From contig JAKSMV010000006.1 in the NCBI GenBank assembly GCA_024400425.1, positions 60,205-124,204 of the forward strand: 64,000 bases of DNA, in the 5' to 3' direction. This document shows, piece by piece, positions 17,867 through 26,844 of the stretch. The notes under the pieces are model-generated. The model ran no database searches, was not told where the DNA came from, and saw nothing but the letters and a program-made list of their open reading frames with translations. The DNA comes from Bacteroidales bacterium (GTDB lineage: Bacteria; Bacteroidota; Bacteroidia; Bacteroidales; F082). The translations under genes and the position numbers were made by a program. The number at the start of each line of letters is the position of its first letter. The stretch's first letter is position 1.

Positions 17867-18631
17867 TTATGCATTTTTGCCGTTATTGTTTTCAGCTTCA
17901 TCGTCAAAATACTTGGTCTCGGCGTTTTTCCTTGAACGGAACAGTTTGCGCTCTTTTGCGGTCATGAATTGCGTGGCTGCAAAATCAGCGCTCATCGATC
18001 TGAAGCACCTGCCTTTGGCTTCTCTTTCAAGTCGCCAAGCTTCTCTCATGCCCGCCTCATCATCAACGAAAGCCATGCTGTTGCGAATGGACAAGTCTTC
18101 CGAAACCTTGTCAACATCCTGGTTTGTACCGATGTAGGCGAAAGTCCAGCCTTCATTGTTGGTCAAATCCTCCACCAAAGCCTTGACGTCTTTCAAGCGG
18201 TATTCCTTCGATGCGTTTTCCAGACCGTCAGTAATGATCGTGACGACAGCCGTAGCATCGTTCTTGTCCTTGATGTCGTTGCGCAAAGCCGAAAGCGAAA
18301 TGCCCATGGCATCGTAAAGCGGTGTGCCGCAGCACGGACGGTAATCTTTTGAAGTCAGTTCTGGAATTTTGCCAACTGGCACCTTGTCGTAAACAAGACG
18401 CTTCTCACAATTGCAGAAAACCATCAGCGAGACGAAATGTTCCTGCGTATCCTTGAATTCTTCCTGTGCAGCACGGATGCTGCCGATGGTGTCGTTGAAG
18501 CCCGAAATGGCAGCACGGGCTATTGAACTCATCGAACCACTCTTGTCGAGGATGATGAGGTTATAGACCTGAGTCTTGTTTGAGGTTTCGTTAGTTTTTT
18601 GTTCGTTTTGATTTTTGTTGAAGATACTCAT
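17867..18631 (-). CDS. VWA domain protein
   Basis: A 254-residue cytoplasmic-looking protein with a von Willebrand A domain. The MIDAS metal site is D29-x-S31-x-S33 in ILDKSGSM, a threonine-containing CCGTPLYDAMG follows near 98-108, and TIITDGLENASKEY supplies the second acidic site. The N-terminal 20 residues are polar and low complexity. VWA proteins of this type bind partners through Mg2+; no AAA+ or phosphatase partner is adjacent, so its role is open. Confidence 0.8.
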   Translation of the reverse strand: MSIFNKNQNEQKTNETSNKTQVYNLIILDKSGSMSSIARAAISGFNDTIGSIRAAQEEFKDTQEHFVSLMVFCNCEKRLVYDKVPVGKIPELTSKDYRPCCGTPLYDAMGISLSALRNDIKDKNDATAVVTIITDGLENASKEYRLKDVKALVEDLTNNEGWTFAYIGTNQDVDKVSEDLSIRNSMAFVDDEAGMREAWRLEREAKGRCFRSMSADFAATQFMTAKERKLFRSRKNAETKYFDDEAENNNGKNA

Positions 18632-18678
18632 AATACTTGTTTTATTTTGAATGTTAATGTGTTGTTCCGGTTTCGGTT

Positions 18679-18709
18679 TCTGGCAGTCAGCCCCAAACTG
18701 ACTGCCAGA
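18679..18709. other. Perfect hairpin between the Nudix and VWA genes
   Basis: TCTGGCAGTCAG and its exact complement enclose a 7-base loop. No T-run follows on either strand, so it is not a normal terminator. It may stabilise the end of the Nudix mRNA or structure the VWA leader. Confidence 0.5.
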
Positions 18710-18743
18710 GTCATAATCTTTGTATTGCTTAATTATTTGTTTT

Positions 18744-19541
18744 TCAGAATTCTATGCGGAAAGTTCCCTTCTTTTTCATCTCATCGTATTTTTCCTTGTT
18801 GAAATGGAATTTACGACCTTTGCGTCCCATAGTCTGTTGGTCCTCAGAATCGTCTGTTGGACGTGACATTTGAAGAAAAGACGTCGGTTCGCGAAACAGT
18901 ACACCTATGTCATACGATTTCATTTCGGAATGTGCGCCATAGTAACGCGGTTGTTCTTCTTCAACAGGCTCAATCAGACCGAGTTGCATCATCTTTTTCT
19001 GGAAATTGCGACGGTCGAACTGAACGCCCAAAATGGTTTCGTACAAACGCTGCAACTGCGGCATGGTGAAGCTTTCGCCCAGAAGGTCGAAGCCAATCGG
19101 ATTGAAATGTATGGCTTGCCTCAGTTTTTTCATCGCCTCGCGCAAAATGTAATCGTGGTCGAAAGCCAGCTGCGGCACCTTATCGACCGAAAACCACTGT
19201 GCCTGAGCCGCATCGTCGCCGCCATTCACCTCCGAACTTTTCACCAAGGCGTAAAATGCAATGGAGACGACACGCTCGCGCGGATCGCGATAGACACCTG
19301 AAAATGCCCCAAGCTGCTCCATATAAGTCAGTTTCAGGCCTGTTTCCTCCACCAGTTCGCGCATGGCACACTGCTCGGCACTTTCATCGATGCGCATGAA
19401 ACCACCCGGGAAAGCCCACATACCTTTATATGGTTCGCAGCCTCGCTCAATGAGCAAGACCTTCAACTCGTAGCCGTCGAAACCAAACACCACGCAATCG
19501 GTGGCAATCGCCGGATGAGGATATTTGTAAGTGTATTCCAT
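18744..19541 (-). CDS. Nudix-domain transcriptional regulator (NrtR/AraR type)
   Basis: A 265-residue protein with an N-terminal Nudix domain. The complete Nudix box G47-x5-E53-x7-R61-E-L-x-E-E-x-G68 is present. The C-terminal half has a winged-helix-like segment (QRLYETILGVQFDRRNFQKK) typical of NrtR-family regulators, which sense ADP-ribose or sugars. In Bacteroides a related protein, AraR, controls arabinose use. The Nudix box is intact, so it may still hydrolyse a substrate. Three matching palindromes lie immediately upstream, one of them on its own promoter, which suggests autoregulation. Confidence 0.85.
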   Translation of the reverse strand: MEYTYKYPHPAIATDCVVFGFDGYELKVLLIERGCEPYKGMWAFPGGFMRIDESAEQCAMRELVEETGLKLTYMEQLGAFSGVYRDPRERVVSIAFYALVKSSEVNGGDDAAQAQWFSVDKVPQLAFDHDYILREAMKKLRQAIHFNPIGFDLLGESFTMPQLQRLYETILGVQFDRRNFQKKMMQLGLIEPVEEEQPRYYGAHSEMKSYDIGVLFREPTSFLQMSRPTDDSEDQQTMGRKGRKFHFNKEKYDEMKKKGTFRIEF

Positions 19542-19554
19542 CGCCTTTCCTTAT

Positions 19555-19573
19555 TTGTGTAAATTTTACGCAA
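19555..19573. promoter_or_regulatory. Operator candidate 1 (Nudix regulator)
   Basis: TTGTGTA-n5-TACGCAA, a 7-5-7 palindrome with one mismatch, overlapping the -7 box and expected start site of the Nudix gene. Confidence 0.55.
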
Positions 19574-19578
19574 AAGTA
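19571..19578 (-). promoter_or_regulatory. -7 box of the Nudix regulator
   Basis: TACTTTTG on the minus strand; a TTTG at 19604-19601 lies 22 bases upstream as a possible -33 element. Confidence 0.5.
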
Positions 19579-19606
19579 CAACAAATTTCTATTCCTTCCG
19601 CAAATT

Positions 19607-19625
19607 TTGTGTATTTTTTACACAA
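19607..19625. promoter_or_regulatory. Operator candidate 2 (Nudix regulator)
   Basis: TTGTGTA-n5-TACACAA, perfect arms, same geometry as candidate 1, placed upstream of the Nudix gene -33 region. Confidence 0.55.
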
Positions 19626-19660
19626 TAAGTTATTAAATAAATGATTTACTGTAATTTAAT

Positions 19661-19679
19661 TAGTGTAATTTATACACAA
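19661..19679. promoter_or_regulatory. Operator candidate 3 (Nudix regulator)
   Basis: TAGTGTA-n5-TACACAA, one mismatch, same 7-5-7 geometry; it lies nearer the divergent M16 peptidase promoter. Confidence 0.5.
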
Positions 19680-19751
19680 TCTAAAGAAGAGGGATTTAAC
19701 AAGCAGAAGTCAAGAGAAAGATGAAAGTTACATCGGATAGCGAAAAAGTCC

Positions 19752-19759
19752 TATTTTTG
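19752..19759 (+). promoter_or_regulatory. -7 box of the M16 peptidase gene
   Basis: TATTTTTG, 17 bases before the ATG at 19777; the TTG at 19768 would lie almost at the transcript start. Confidence 0.55.
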
Positions 19760-19776
19760 CAGCCCAATTGAAAACA

Positions 19777-21015
19777 ATGTACGAAGAGAAATACAACGAA
19801 GCCGTGTTGCCCAATGGCATCAGGCTGATACACAAGCAGAAGGCGGGTGAGATAGCCCACCTCGTCCTCATGGTTGAGACCGGTTCGCGCGACGAACTGG
19901 AACACCAAAACGGCATGGCTCACTTCATCGAGCATACCATCTTCAAAGGCACGCAGAACCGCAAGGCCTACCATATCCTGAGTTGCCTCGACAATGTAGG
20001 TGGCGACCTTAACGCCTTCACCACCAAAGAAGAGACTTGCCTTCAGGCTTCGTTCCTGAAGCAGCACTACCGCCGCGCCATGGACCTCTTCTCCGACCTC
20101 GCCTTCCGCGCCACCTTCCCCGAAAACGAGCTCACCAAAGAGAAGGAAGTCATCTTGGACGAAATCAACTCTTATCTCGATGCACCATCAGAGGAGATTT
20201 ATGACGTGTTCGAAGAAATGATGTTCAAAGGCCATCCGCTCAGCAGGAACATATTGGGAACCTGCGATTTGGTGAAAGGATTTACGCCAAACGACGTGCG
20301 CGAATTCATGGCCCAGAACTACGACACCTCCAACATCATTGTAGCCACCATCGGCGACATCAGCTTCCACGAGTTCGAGAAACTCGCCATGGCCTATTTC
20401 GGCGAACATCCAAGTCACTCGCCCAACCATGTCCGCCAGCCCTTCGTCAACTATCAACCTCAAGAGCAAACCGCAGAGCGCCGCAACCACCTCAGCCATT
20501 GCATGATAGGTGGAATCGCACCTCATTTCAACAGTCCGCAGAAGATGCCTATCGTGCTGCTGAACAACATTCTAGGCGGTCCGGCCATGAGTTCGAGACT
20601 CAACCTGAACATCCGCGAGAAATATGGCTTCGCCTACACCATCGAGTCGCAATACAACGCCTACTCCGACACGGGCCTCATCAGCGTGTATATGGGTGTT
20701 GACCCCGACTCGCTAGAAAAAGCCATCGCATTGGTGTATAAGGAATTAGACAAGCTCTGCACACAAAGTCTCGGCACCTTGCAACTCAACCACGCCAAAC
20801 AGCAAATCATCGGACAACTCGCCTTGAGCTACGAATCGGGAATGAACGAGCTGCTCTCCATCACCCGTTCAGTCCTTCTCGACGAACCTCTCGAATACAT
20901 GCCCGAAATCATCAGGAAGGTAGAAGCCGTGAGTGCCAACGACATTCTCGACATCGCCAACCAAGTATTCGACCGCAACAAGCTCAGTTGCCTGATTTTC
21001 AAAGGAACAGAATAA
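19777..21015 (+). CDS. M16 family zinc peptidase
   Basis: A 412-residue member of the pitrilysin/mitochondrial-processing-peptidase family. The inverted zinc motif HFIEH is at 49-53, and the downstream glutamate ligand is in the EKEVILDEINSYLD region. The C-terminal half is the usual inactive M16 repeat (REKYGFAYTIESQYNAYSDTG). It has no signal peptide, so it probably acts on peptides in the cytoplasm. The ATG at 19777 is preferred to a TTG three codons earlier. It is followed by the O-methyltransferase. Confidence 0.88.
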   Translation: MYEEKYNEAVLPNGIRLIHKQKAGEIAHLVLMVETGSRDELEHQNGMAHFIEHTIFKGTQNRKAYHILSCLDNVGGDLNAFTTKEETCLQASFLKQHYRRAMDLFSDLAFRATFPENELTKEKEVILDEINSYLDAPSEEIYDVFEEMMFKGHPLSRNILGTCDLVKGFTPNDVREFMAQNYDTSNIIVATIGDISFHEFEKLAMAYFGEHPSHSPNHVRQPFVNYQPQEQTAERRNHLSHCMIGGIAPHFNSPQKMPIVLLNNILGGPAMSSRLNLNIREKYGFAYTIESQYNAYSDTGLISVYMGVDPDSLEKAIALVYKELDKLCTQSLGTLQLNHAKQQIIGQLALSYESGMNELLSITRSVLLDEPLEYMPEIIRKVEAVSANDILDIANQVFDRNKLSCLIFKGTE

Positions 21016-21018
21016 ACC

Positions 21019-21093
21019 ATGACCAGTGACTATGACCAGGACCGCTTTATTGTTGGTAGAAACAGGCAAAAAGCGGTCATAGTCACTGGTCAT
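21019..21093. repeat. Long inverted repeat between the peptidase and methyltransferase genes
   Basis: A 17-bp arm (ATGACCAGTGACTATGA, 21019-21035) and its exact complement (21077-21093) continue, after a 6-base bulge on the left side, into CCGCTTT / AAAGCGG. No T-run follows, so it is more likely a repeat element or an mRNA-stability hairpin than a terminator. Confidence 0.7.
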
Positions 21094-21110
21094 AGTCATA
21101 GTTAAAAAAT

Positions 21111-21752
21111 ATGAATAACGAACAACACCTTCTCGACGAATACATCGAAGCCCACACCACGAATGACGATGCTGTGCTAGCGGAGCTTTACCGCACGACG
21201 CACCTTCATGTGATGAATCCGCGCATGGCTTCGGGACCCGTTCAAGGCCAGTTCTTGCAGTTCATCGTGCAGATGCTGAAGCCCAAACGCATTTTGGAGA
21301 TTGGCACCTTCACGGGCTATTCATCCATCTGCCTTGCCAAAGCCTTGCCCGAGGGCGGCCTGCTGACCACCATCGAAGCCAATGTGGAATACGAAGAAAT
21401 CATCCAAAAGTACTTTGATAAGGCACAAGTAACCAACAAGATAGACTTGATTTTTGGCGACGCCAAGCAAGTGATTCCGAACTTGCCCGATGGATTCGAC
21501 CTCGTCTTCATCGATGCCGACAAGGTCAGTTATCCCACTTACTATGATTTGGTTATCGACAAAGTCAACGCCGGAGGCTTCATCTTGGCCGACAATGTGA
21601 TTTGGGAAGGCAAGGTCTTGAATGCCAATACCAAAGAACGCGACACGCAGGCCATCATTACCTTTAATAATAAGGTGCAGGACGACCCGCGTGTCGAGAA
21701 TGTATTGCTGCCCATCCGCGACGGGCTGATGATGGTGCGGAAAATCCGTTAA
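21111..21752 (+). CDS. SAM-dependent O-methyltransferase
   Basis: A 213-residue class I methyltransferase of the caffeoyl-CoA/catechol O-methyltransferase type. SAM-binding motif I is ILEIGTFTGYSS, and DLVFIDADK with a following lysine/tyrosine segment (YPTYYDLV) supplies the metal and substrate sites. The natural substrate is unknown. It follows the M16 peptidase on the same strand and is convergent with leuS (3 bases between stops). Confidence 0.88.
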   Translation: MNNEQHLLDEYIEAHTTNDDAVLAELYRTTHLHVMNPRMASGPVQGQFLQFIVQMLKPKRILEIGTFTGYSSICLAKALPEGGLLTTIEANVEYEEIIQKYFDKAQVTNKIDLIFGDAKQVIPNLPDGFDLVFIDADKVSYPTYYDLVIDKVNAGGFILADNVIWEGKVLNANTKERDTQAIITFNNKVQDDPRVENVLLPIRDGLMMVRKIR

Positions 21753-21755
21753 GGC

Positions 21756-24700
21756 TTATCCGACCACGATATTCACGATTTTCTTCGGAACATAGATCAC
21801 TTTACGAATCTGCTTGCCTTCAAGCCATTTGGCCGATTCGGGAGCAGCCTGAACAGCAGCCTGAACCTCGTCGGCAGTCAAGCCAATAGGCAATTCCATG
21901 CTGAAACGCATCTTTCCGTTGAACGAAATCGGATAATTGAAGCTGTTTTCCACCGTCTTCGACTCGTCGTAAACCGGGAACGAGGCTTCGACCACCGAAT
22001 TGTAGTGACCTAAAAGGTGCCAGAGTTCTTCAGCGATGTGTGGTGCGTAAGGCGAAATCATAATGCACAATGGGTCAAGGATTTCGCGCTTGTTGCACTT
22101 CAGGTCGGAGAGTTCGTTCACGCAAATCATGAAGGCCGAAACCACCGTGTTGAACGAAATGCTTTCGATGGCATCTTCTTCCTTCTTAATCAGTTTGTGG
22201 AGGCATTTCAGTTCCGCGGCAGTGGCTGGTTCGTCCGACACGCTAAATTGGTTGAATTCATCGTGATACAAACGCCAGAACTTGCGCACGAAACGGAATG
22301 TGCCTTCGATGCCTTGCGTGTCCCAAGGCTTCGACTGTTCAAGCGGTCCCAAGAACATCTCGTAGAGGCGCAACGTATCGGCACCATATTTTTCGACAAG
22401 GTCGTCAGGATTCTGCACATTGTATTTCGATTTCGACATCTTTTCGACTTCCGAGCCGCACACGAAAATGTTGTTGCCGTCCTTATCCTTCTCATAAATG
22501 AAGATGGCATCCTTCAGGTCGTCTCTCCATTCGCGGAAAGCATCGACATCGAGAATGTCGTTGTGGACCATGTTGATATCGACGTGAATCGGGTCGCTAT
22601 ATTCGTCGCGGCCAGCATAATTCTTGGAGACGAAAATCGGGATTTTCTTGTGGGCAGGTCTGTCAACGAAAGCAGGAACATCCTTGCCAGCAATCATATC
22701 CTTAATCCTTTGCTCAGCGAAATTGGTACCGTTGATGCAGTCGTCCATGATTTCGCCATTCGGAATCATCAAGATTTTCAGGCCTTTACTTGCGGCGTAT
22801 TCTTCCCAAGGTTCGGCAAGCTTCTCAAGGTTTCCAATACGTTTCACTTCCAAAATAATGCCTTTTTCGGGGCAGAAGAAATCGAATTGGCGGCGACCAT
22901 CCTTATAGTTCTTGACAAATTCGACACCCATTTTCTTGTCCTTAATCATGTTCCAAACGGCATATTCGCACAACTTTTCGATGTTGACGCGATAGGCGAA
23001 ACTCGAACGGCCCTGAATCATGCCTTGGTTAATCATGCGTTGGAAAGGCTCAGCCTTGCACGACAAACCCAAATCGTAGAGGAATTTGCACCAGAAACGG
23101 CTGTAAATCAAGTGACCGGTTGCATGTTCGGCACCACCGATGTAAAGGTCAACGTTCTGCCAGTAGTCGTTGGCTTCGCGGCTGAAATATTCCTTGTCGT
23201 TGTGCGGATCTTGATAGCGCAGGTAGTAACCGCTTGAACCGGCAAAACCAGGCATGGTGTTGGTTTCAATCGGATAGCCTTCCTCGGTGACCCAGTTCTT
23301 GGCGCGTGCCAATGGCGGTTCGCCGTTTTCGGTCGGCTTGTATTCGTCGATAGGAGGCAACATCAAAGGCAGCTTCGACTCGTCCATGGCGTAAGGCATG
23401 CCGTCCTTATAATAAATCGGGAATGGCTCGCCCCAATAACGCTGGCGGCTGAAGATGGCATCGCGCAGACGGTAGTTGGTCTTGCCTGTGCCCACGCCCT
23501 TCTTTTCCAGTTCCTCAATCATGCGGAGAATGGCTTTCTTGACAGGCATTCCATCGAGGAAACCTGAATTGACCAGTTCGCCGTCCTTGGCATCGAAACT
23601 CTCTTCCCATGTGGCTGGGTCGGTGGTCTCTGCGCCTGGCTTCTTCACCACTTGGATGATAGGCAGGTTGAAATGACGGGCGAAGGCGAAGTCGCGGCTG
23701 TCGTGAGCCGGAACAGCCATGATGGCGCCTGTGCCGTAACCCATCAGCACGTAGTCGGCAATCCAGATGGGCAGTTTGGCACCCGTAATCGGGTTGATGC
23801 CGTAGGCACCTGTGAAAGCGCCGCTGACCTTGCGGACTTCGGCCATACGCTCACGCTCTGAGCGGTTCTTGGTGCGGGTGATGTATTCTTCCACTTCGGC
23901 GCGTTGCTCGTCGGTGGTGATTTGCATGACCAATTCATGTTCGGGAGCCAAAACCATGAAGGTGGTTCCAAACAGGGTGTCGGCGCGTGTGGTGAACACT
24001 TCCAAGTCGATGTCCTTGCCTTCAACGCCGAAATGCACCGAAGCACCCATCGACTTGCCAATCCAGTTGCGCTGCACGTCCTTGACGGAATCACTCCAGT
24101 TGACCGTTTCGAGGTCTTCTAAGAGACGATCGGCGTAGGCCGTGATACGCAGCAGCCATTGTTTCATCGACTTGCGGACGACAGGATAACCGCCGCGCAC
24201 GGAAAGACCGTCGGCGACTTCGTCGTTGGCCAGCACGGTGCCCAATTCGGCGCACCAGTTCACCATCGTTTCGGCCTGATAAGCCAAGCGGTAGTTCATC
24301 AGGATTTCCTGTTGCTGTTTCTCGCTCATGGCATTCCATTCGTCAGCCGTGAAATGCAGCGGCTTGCTTTGTGCCACATTCAGGTTTTCAGCGCCGTGCT
24401 TTTCGAAATACTGAATCAGGTTGGCGATAGGCTTAGCTTTCTTGCAATTGTTGCAATAATAGGAGTTAAACAGCTGGATGAAAGTCCATTGCGTCCATTT
24501 GTAATATTGCGGATCGCTGGTACGGACTTCGCGGTCCCAGTCGTAGCAGAACCCGATTTTGTCCATCTGCTCGCGGTAGCGGTTGATGTTTTTTTCGGTC
24601 GTAACGGCAGGATGAGTGCCTGTCTGAATGGCGTATTGTTCGGCTGGCAGACCGTAGGCATCGTAGCCCATGGGGTGCAGCACGTTGAAGCCTTTCAGAC

Positions 24701-24896
24701 GCTTGTAGCGGGCATAGATATCGGAAGCGATGTAACCCAGCGGGTGACCCACATGCAGGCCTGCGCCCGAAGGATAAGGAAACATGTCAAGGACGTAGAA
24801 TTTCGGCTTGTTCTTGTCGATTTCCACTTGATAAATCTTGTTGTCGCGCCAGTATTCCTGCCACTTCTTTTCGATTTCGGAAAAATTGTAATCCAT
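21756..24896 (-). CDS. leuS: Leucyl-tRNA synthetase with extra internal domain
   Basis: A 1046-residue enzyme that charges tRNA-Leu. The HIGH-type motif is in [15 protein letters not shown] (41-55), the editing domain holds [12 protein letters not shown] (302-313), the KMSKS loop is at 819-823, and the anticodon-binding region follows. Bacterial LeuRS is usually 800-950 residues. The excess falls between [13 protein letters not shown] and [10 protein letters not shown], about residues 637-735 (bases 22692-22988). That segment looks like a DUF559-type PD-(D/E)XK fold: [19 protein letters not shown], then D672-x10-E683-V-K685. The reading frame is continuous on both sides, so it is an insertion within the gene rather than a frameshift. 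Confidence 0.93.
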   Translation of the reverse strand: MDYNFSEIEKKWQEYWRDNKIYQVEIDKNKPKFYVLDMFPYPSGAGLHVGHPLGYIASDIYARYKRLKGFNVLHPMGYDAYGLPAEQYAIQTGTHPAVTTEKNINRYREQMDKIGFCYDWDREVRTSDPQYYKWTQWTFIQLFNSYYCNNCKKAKPIANLIQYFEKHGAENLNVAQSKPLHFTADEWNAMSEKQQQEILMNYRLAYQAETMVNWCAELGTVLANDEVADGLSVRGGYPVVRKSMKQWLLRITAYADRLLEDLETVNWSDSVKDVQRNWIGKSMGASVHFGVEGKDIDLEVFTTRADTLFGTTFMVLAPEHELVMQITTDEQRAEVEEYITRTKNRSERERMAEVRKVSGAFTGAYGINPITGAKLPIWIADYVLMGYGTGAIMAVPAHDSRDFAFARHFNLPIIQVVKKPGAETTDPATWEESFDAKDGELVNSGFLDGMPVKKAILRMIEELEKKGVGTGKTNYRLRDAIFSRQRYWGEPFPIYYKDGMPYAMDESKLPLMLPPIDEYKPTENGEPPLARAKNWVTEEGYPIETNTMPGFAGSSGYYLRYQDPHNDKEYFSREANDYWQNVDLYIGGAEHATGHLIYSRFWCKFLYDLGLSCKAEPFQRMINQGMIQGRSSFAYRVNIEKLCEYAVWNMIKDKKMGVEFVKNYKDGRRQFDFFCPEKGIILEVKRIGNLEKLAEPWEEYAASKGLKILMIPNGEIMDDCINGTNFAEQRIKDMIAGKDVPAFVDRPAHKKIPIFVSKNYAGRDEYSDPIHVDINMVHNDILDVDAFREWRDDLKDAIFIYEKDKDGNNIFVCGSEVEKMSKSKYNVQNPDDLVEKYGADTLRLYEMFLGPLEQSKPWDTQGIEGTFRFVRKFWRLYHDEFNQFSVSDEPATAAELKCLHKLIKKEEDAIESISFNTVVSAFMICVNELSDLKCNKREILDPLCIMISPYAPHIAEELWHLLGHYNSVVEASFPVYDESKTVENSFNYPISFNGKMRFSMELPIGLTADEVQAAVQAAPESAKWLEGKQIRKVIYVPKKIVNIVVG
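22692..22988 (-). other. DUF559-like insertion inside LeuRS
   Basis: Residues about 637-735 of LeuRS. The pattern (Leu-rich helix, [20 protein letters not shown], then [13 protein letters not shown]) follows the layout of DUF559 proteins: helix, DFYCPE-like strand, E-x-K strand, and a final strand-helix with an N-E/N-G-E turn. The putative metal residues D672, E683 and K685 are all present. Boundaries are approximate. Confidence 0.6.
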
Positions 24897-25295
24897 ATAG
24901 TTAGTGTTTGTTTTGCATCAAAAAACGATGAAATCACGCCACGCAAGGCATGACCACGAAAAAATCGTGCAAAGTAACGAAAAAACGGGCAATTTTCGTC
25001 AATAAATCCCGAAATTGTTCATGACAGAAACAATTGTGAAATTGAAACAATTGACAAAAATAGTTTTTTCGCACACAAGATGAATGAAATTTGATATAAA
25101 ACACACATTTTTCTTGGACAAAAAAATCTTCAAACTCCCGAACAGAATTTCTTCAAACTCCCGAATAAAATTTTATTATAATGTTGTATGTCAAATATAT
25201 ACAATGATTTTATGGCGCATAAATAAATGAACAAAATCATGATGAACAACTGTTCATTTTATCATGCAAATCCGTATATTGTATGACAAATAATC
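24897..25295. other. AT-rich intergenic gap between leuS and ruvB
   Basis: About 400 bases with no convincing gene. It holds a direct repeat of CTTCAAACTCCCGAA (near 25129 and 25151) and a TATTTTTG box on the minus strand at 25062-25055 that could start leuS transcription with a leader of about 150 bases. Nothing else was recognised. Confidence 0.5.
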
Positions 25296-26327
25296 TCAAC
25301 CAAACAAATCCAATTCCCCAGTCTTGGCGATGCGTGTCTTTCCCAAGTGCTTGTATGCCAAATCGGTGCATTCGCGACCACGTGGCGTACGCATGATGAA
25401 ACCTTCCTGGATGAGGAATGGCTCGCACACTTCCTCGATGGTGCCCGGGTCTTCGCCCACGGCGGTGGCAATGGTGTTCACACCCACCGGTCCACCCTTG
25501 AACTTGTCGATGATGGTGGAGAGGATGCGGTTGTCCATGTCGTCGAGGCCGTGCTCATCGACATTGAGGGCCGAAAGGCCGATGCGGGCAATCTCGAGGT
25601 CGATGTGACCATCACCTTGAATCTGTGCGAAGTCGCGCACGCGGCGCAAGAGCAGGTTGGCAATACGCGGTGTGCCACGGCTACGGCGGGCAATCTCGAA
25701 AGCAGCAGCGTCTTCGATGGGCACATTGAGGATGCCCGCCGAACGCTTCACAATCTTCGAAAGCGTTTGCGCATCGTAATACTCCAAGCGCAAGTTGATG
25801 CCGAAACGCGAGCGCAACGGTGCGGTAAGCAAGCCGCTGCGTGTGGTGGCACCAATCAAAGTGAAAGGATTGAGCGTAATCTGTATGCTTCGCGCACTCG
25901 GACCCGTTTCGAGCATGATGTCGATGCGGTAGTCTTCCATAGCGGAATAAAGGTACTCTTCCACCACCGGACTGAGGCGATGAATCTCGTCGATGAAGAG
26001 CACATCGTTAGGCTCAAGGCTGGTGAGCAAGCCGGCGAGGTTGCCCGGCTTATCCAACACCGGACCCGAGGTCATCTTCATGCCAACGCCGAGTTCGTGG
26101 GCGATGATGTGCGACAATGTTGTCTTGCCCAATCCGGGCGGGCCGTGCAGTAGGGTGTGGTCGAGAGCCTCGCCACGTTGCGCGGCGGCCTTCACGAAAA
26201 CGCGCAGGTTGTCAACCACTTGCTTCTGACCCGCGAAGCTGCTGAAAGCATCGGGGCGCAAGGCGTTTTCAAGGTCTTTCTCAGCCTTCGAGAGGTGTGA
26301 TCCGTTTGCGTCTAAATTGCTATTCAT
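25296..26327 (-). CDS. ruvB: Holliday junction branch migration helicase RuvB
   Basis: A 343-residue AAA+ motor. Walker A is GPPGLGKT (62-69), Walker B is VLFIDEIHR, sensor 1 is [10 protein letters not shown], and the C-terminal winged helix ends with [14 protein letters not shown]. It drives branch migration with RuvA. The ATG at 26325-26327 is chosen: a longer frame to 26516 would cross the divergent promoters and add residues with no family match. Confidence 0.95.
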   Translation of the reverse strand: MNSNLDANGSHLSKAEKDLENALRPDAFSSFAGQKQVVDNLRVFVKAAAQRGEALDHTLLHGPPGLGKTTLSHIIAHELGVGMKMTSGPVLDKPGNLAGLLTSLEPNDVLFIDEIHRLSPVVEEYLYSAMEDYRIDIMLETGPSARSIQITLNPFTLIGATTRSGLLTAPLRSRFGINLRLEYYDAQTLSKIVKRSAGILNVPIEDAAAFEIARRSRGTPRIANLLLRRVRDFAQIQGDGHIDLEIARIGLSALNVDEHGLDDMDNRILSTIIDKFKGGPVGVNTIATAVGEDPGTIEEVCEPFLIQEGFIMRTPRGRECTDLAYKHLGKTRIAKTGELDLFG

Positions 26328-26344
26328 GTCAAAATAATGTGGGG

Positions 26345-26352
26345 CAAAATTA
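26345..26352 (-). promoter_or_regulatory. -7 box of ruvB
   Basis: TAATTTTG on the minus strand, 17 bases before the ruvB ATG. Confidence 0.55.
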
Positions 26353-26368
26353 CAATTTTCGGCCGATA

Positions 26369-26398
26369 TTTGCCAATCATTAAAAAAATGTAATTTTG
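26369..26398 (+). promoter_or_regulatory. SPOR-protein promoter
   Basis: TTTG (26369-26372), 18-base spacer, TAATTTTG (26391-26398); the ATG is at 26419. Confidence 0.55.
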
Positions 26399-26418
26399 CA
26401 GCGTTAAAGTTCCTAAAA

Positions 26419-26844
26419 ATGAAACGTTTCCTTTTTCTATATCTTTTTTTGGTAATAGCCTCTTTGGCATTTTCGCAAAATAATGGTTCACTGAATGTTA
26501 ACCAAGATACGCGCATCGCGACACTGATACAGAAGCAGCGGCAGATTCATGCCCTCGACAGCACTTTCAGCGGCTATCGCATCCATATTTTCATGGAAAT
26601 CGGCAACGAAGCGCTGGCCCATGCCGAAAAGGTGAAGAAGCAATTCGAGGAAGCCTTCCCCGACATCCCGATCTATCTCTCCTATTCCGAGCCTTATTTC
26701 CGCCTTCGCGCCGGCGATTTCCGCAACCGCGTGGAAGCCGAGAAATGCCTTCACCGCATCAAACCACAATTCCGCGAAGCCTTCGTGACAGCCGATATGG
26801 TGTTTGAGCCAAAAATCGTGGCAGGAAACGGCAAATCCAATTAG
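26419..26844 (+). CDS. SPOR-domain secreted protein
   Basis: A 141-residue protein with signal peptide ([20 protein letters not shown]). Residues about 50-135 form a SPOR-like domain ([11 protein letters not shown], then [14 protein letters not shown] and [18 protein letters not shown]). SPOR domains bind denuded glycan strands of peptidoglycan, so a role in envelope or division-site biology is likely. Its stop overlaps the stop of the convergent TPR gene by 4 bases. Confidence 0.75.
   Translation: MKRFLFLYLFLVIASLAFSQNNGSLNVNQDTRIATLIQKQRQIHALDSTFSGYRIHIFMEIGNEALAHAEKVKKQFEEAFPDIPIYLSYSEPYFRLRAGDFRNRVEAEKCLHRIKPQFREAFVTADMVFEPKIVAGNGKSN

Noticed and set aside
22017..23237. Open frame of 406 codons on the plus strand opposite leuS
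   Set aside because: Antisense of leuS, no recognisable domain, no promoter; it follows from the codon bias of leuS.
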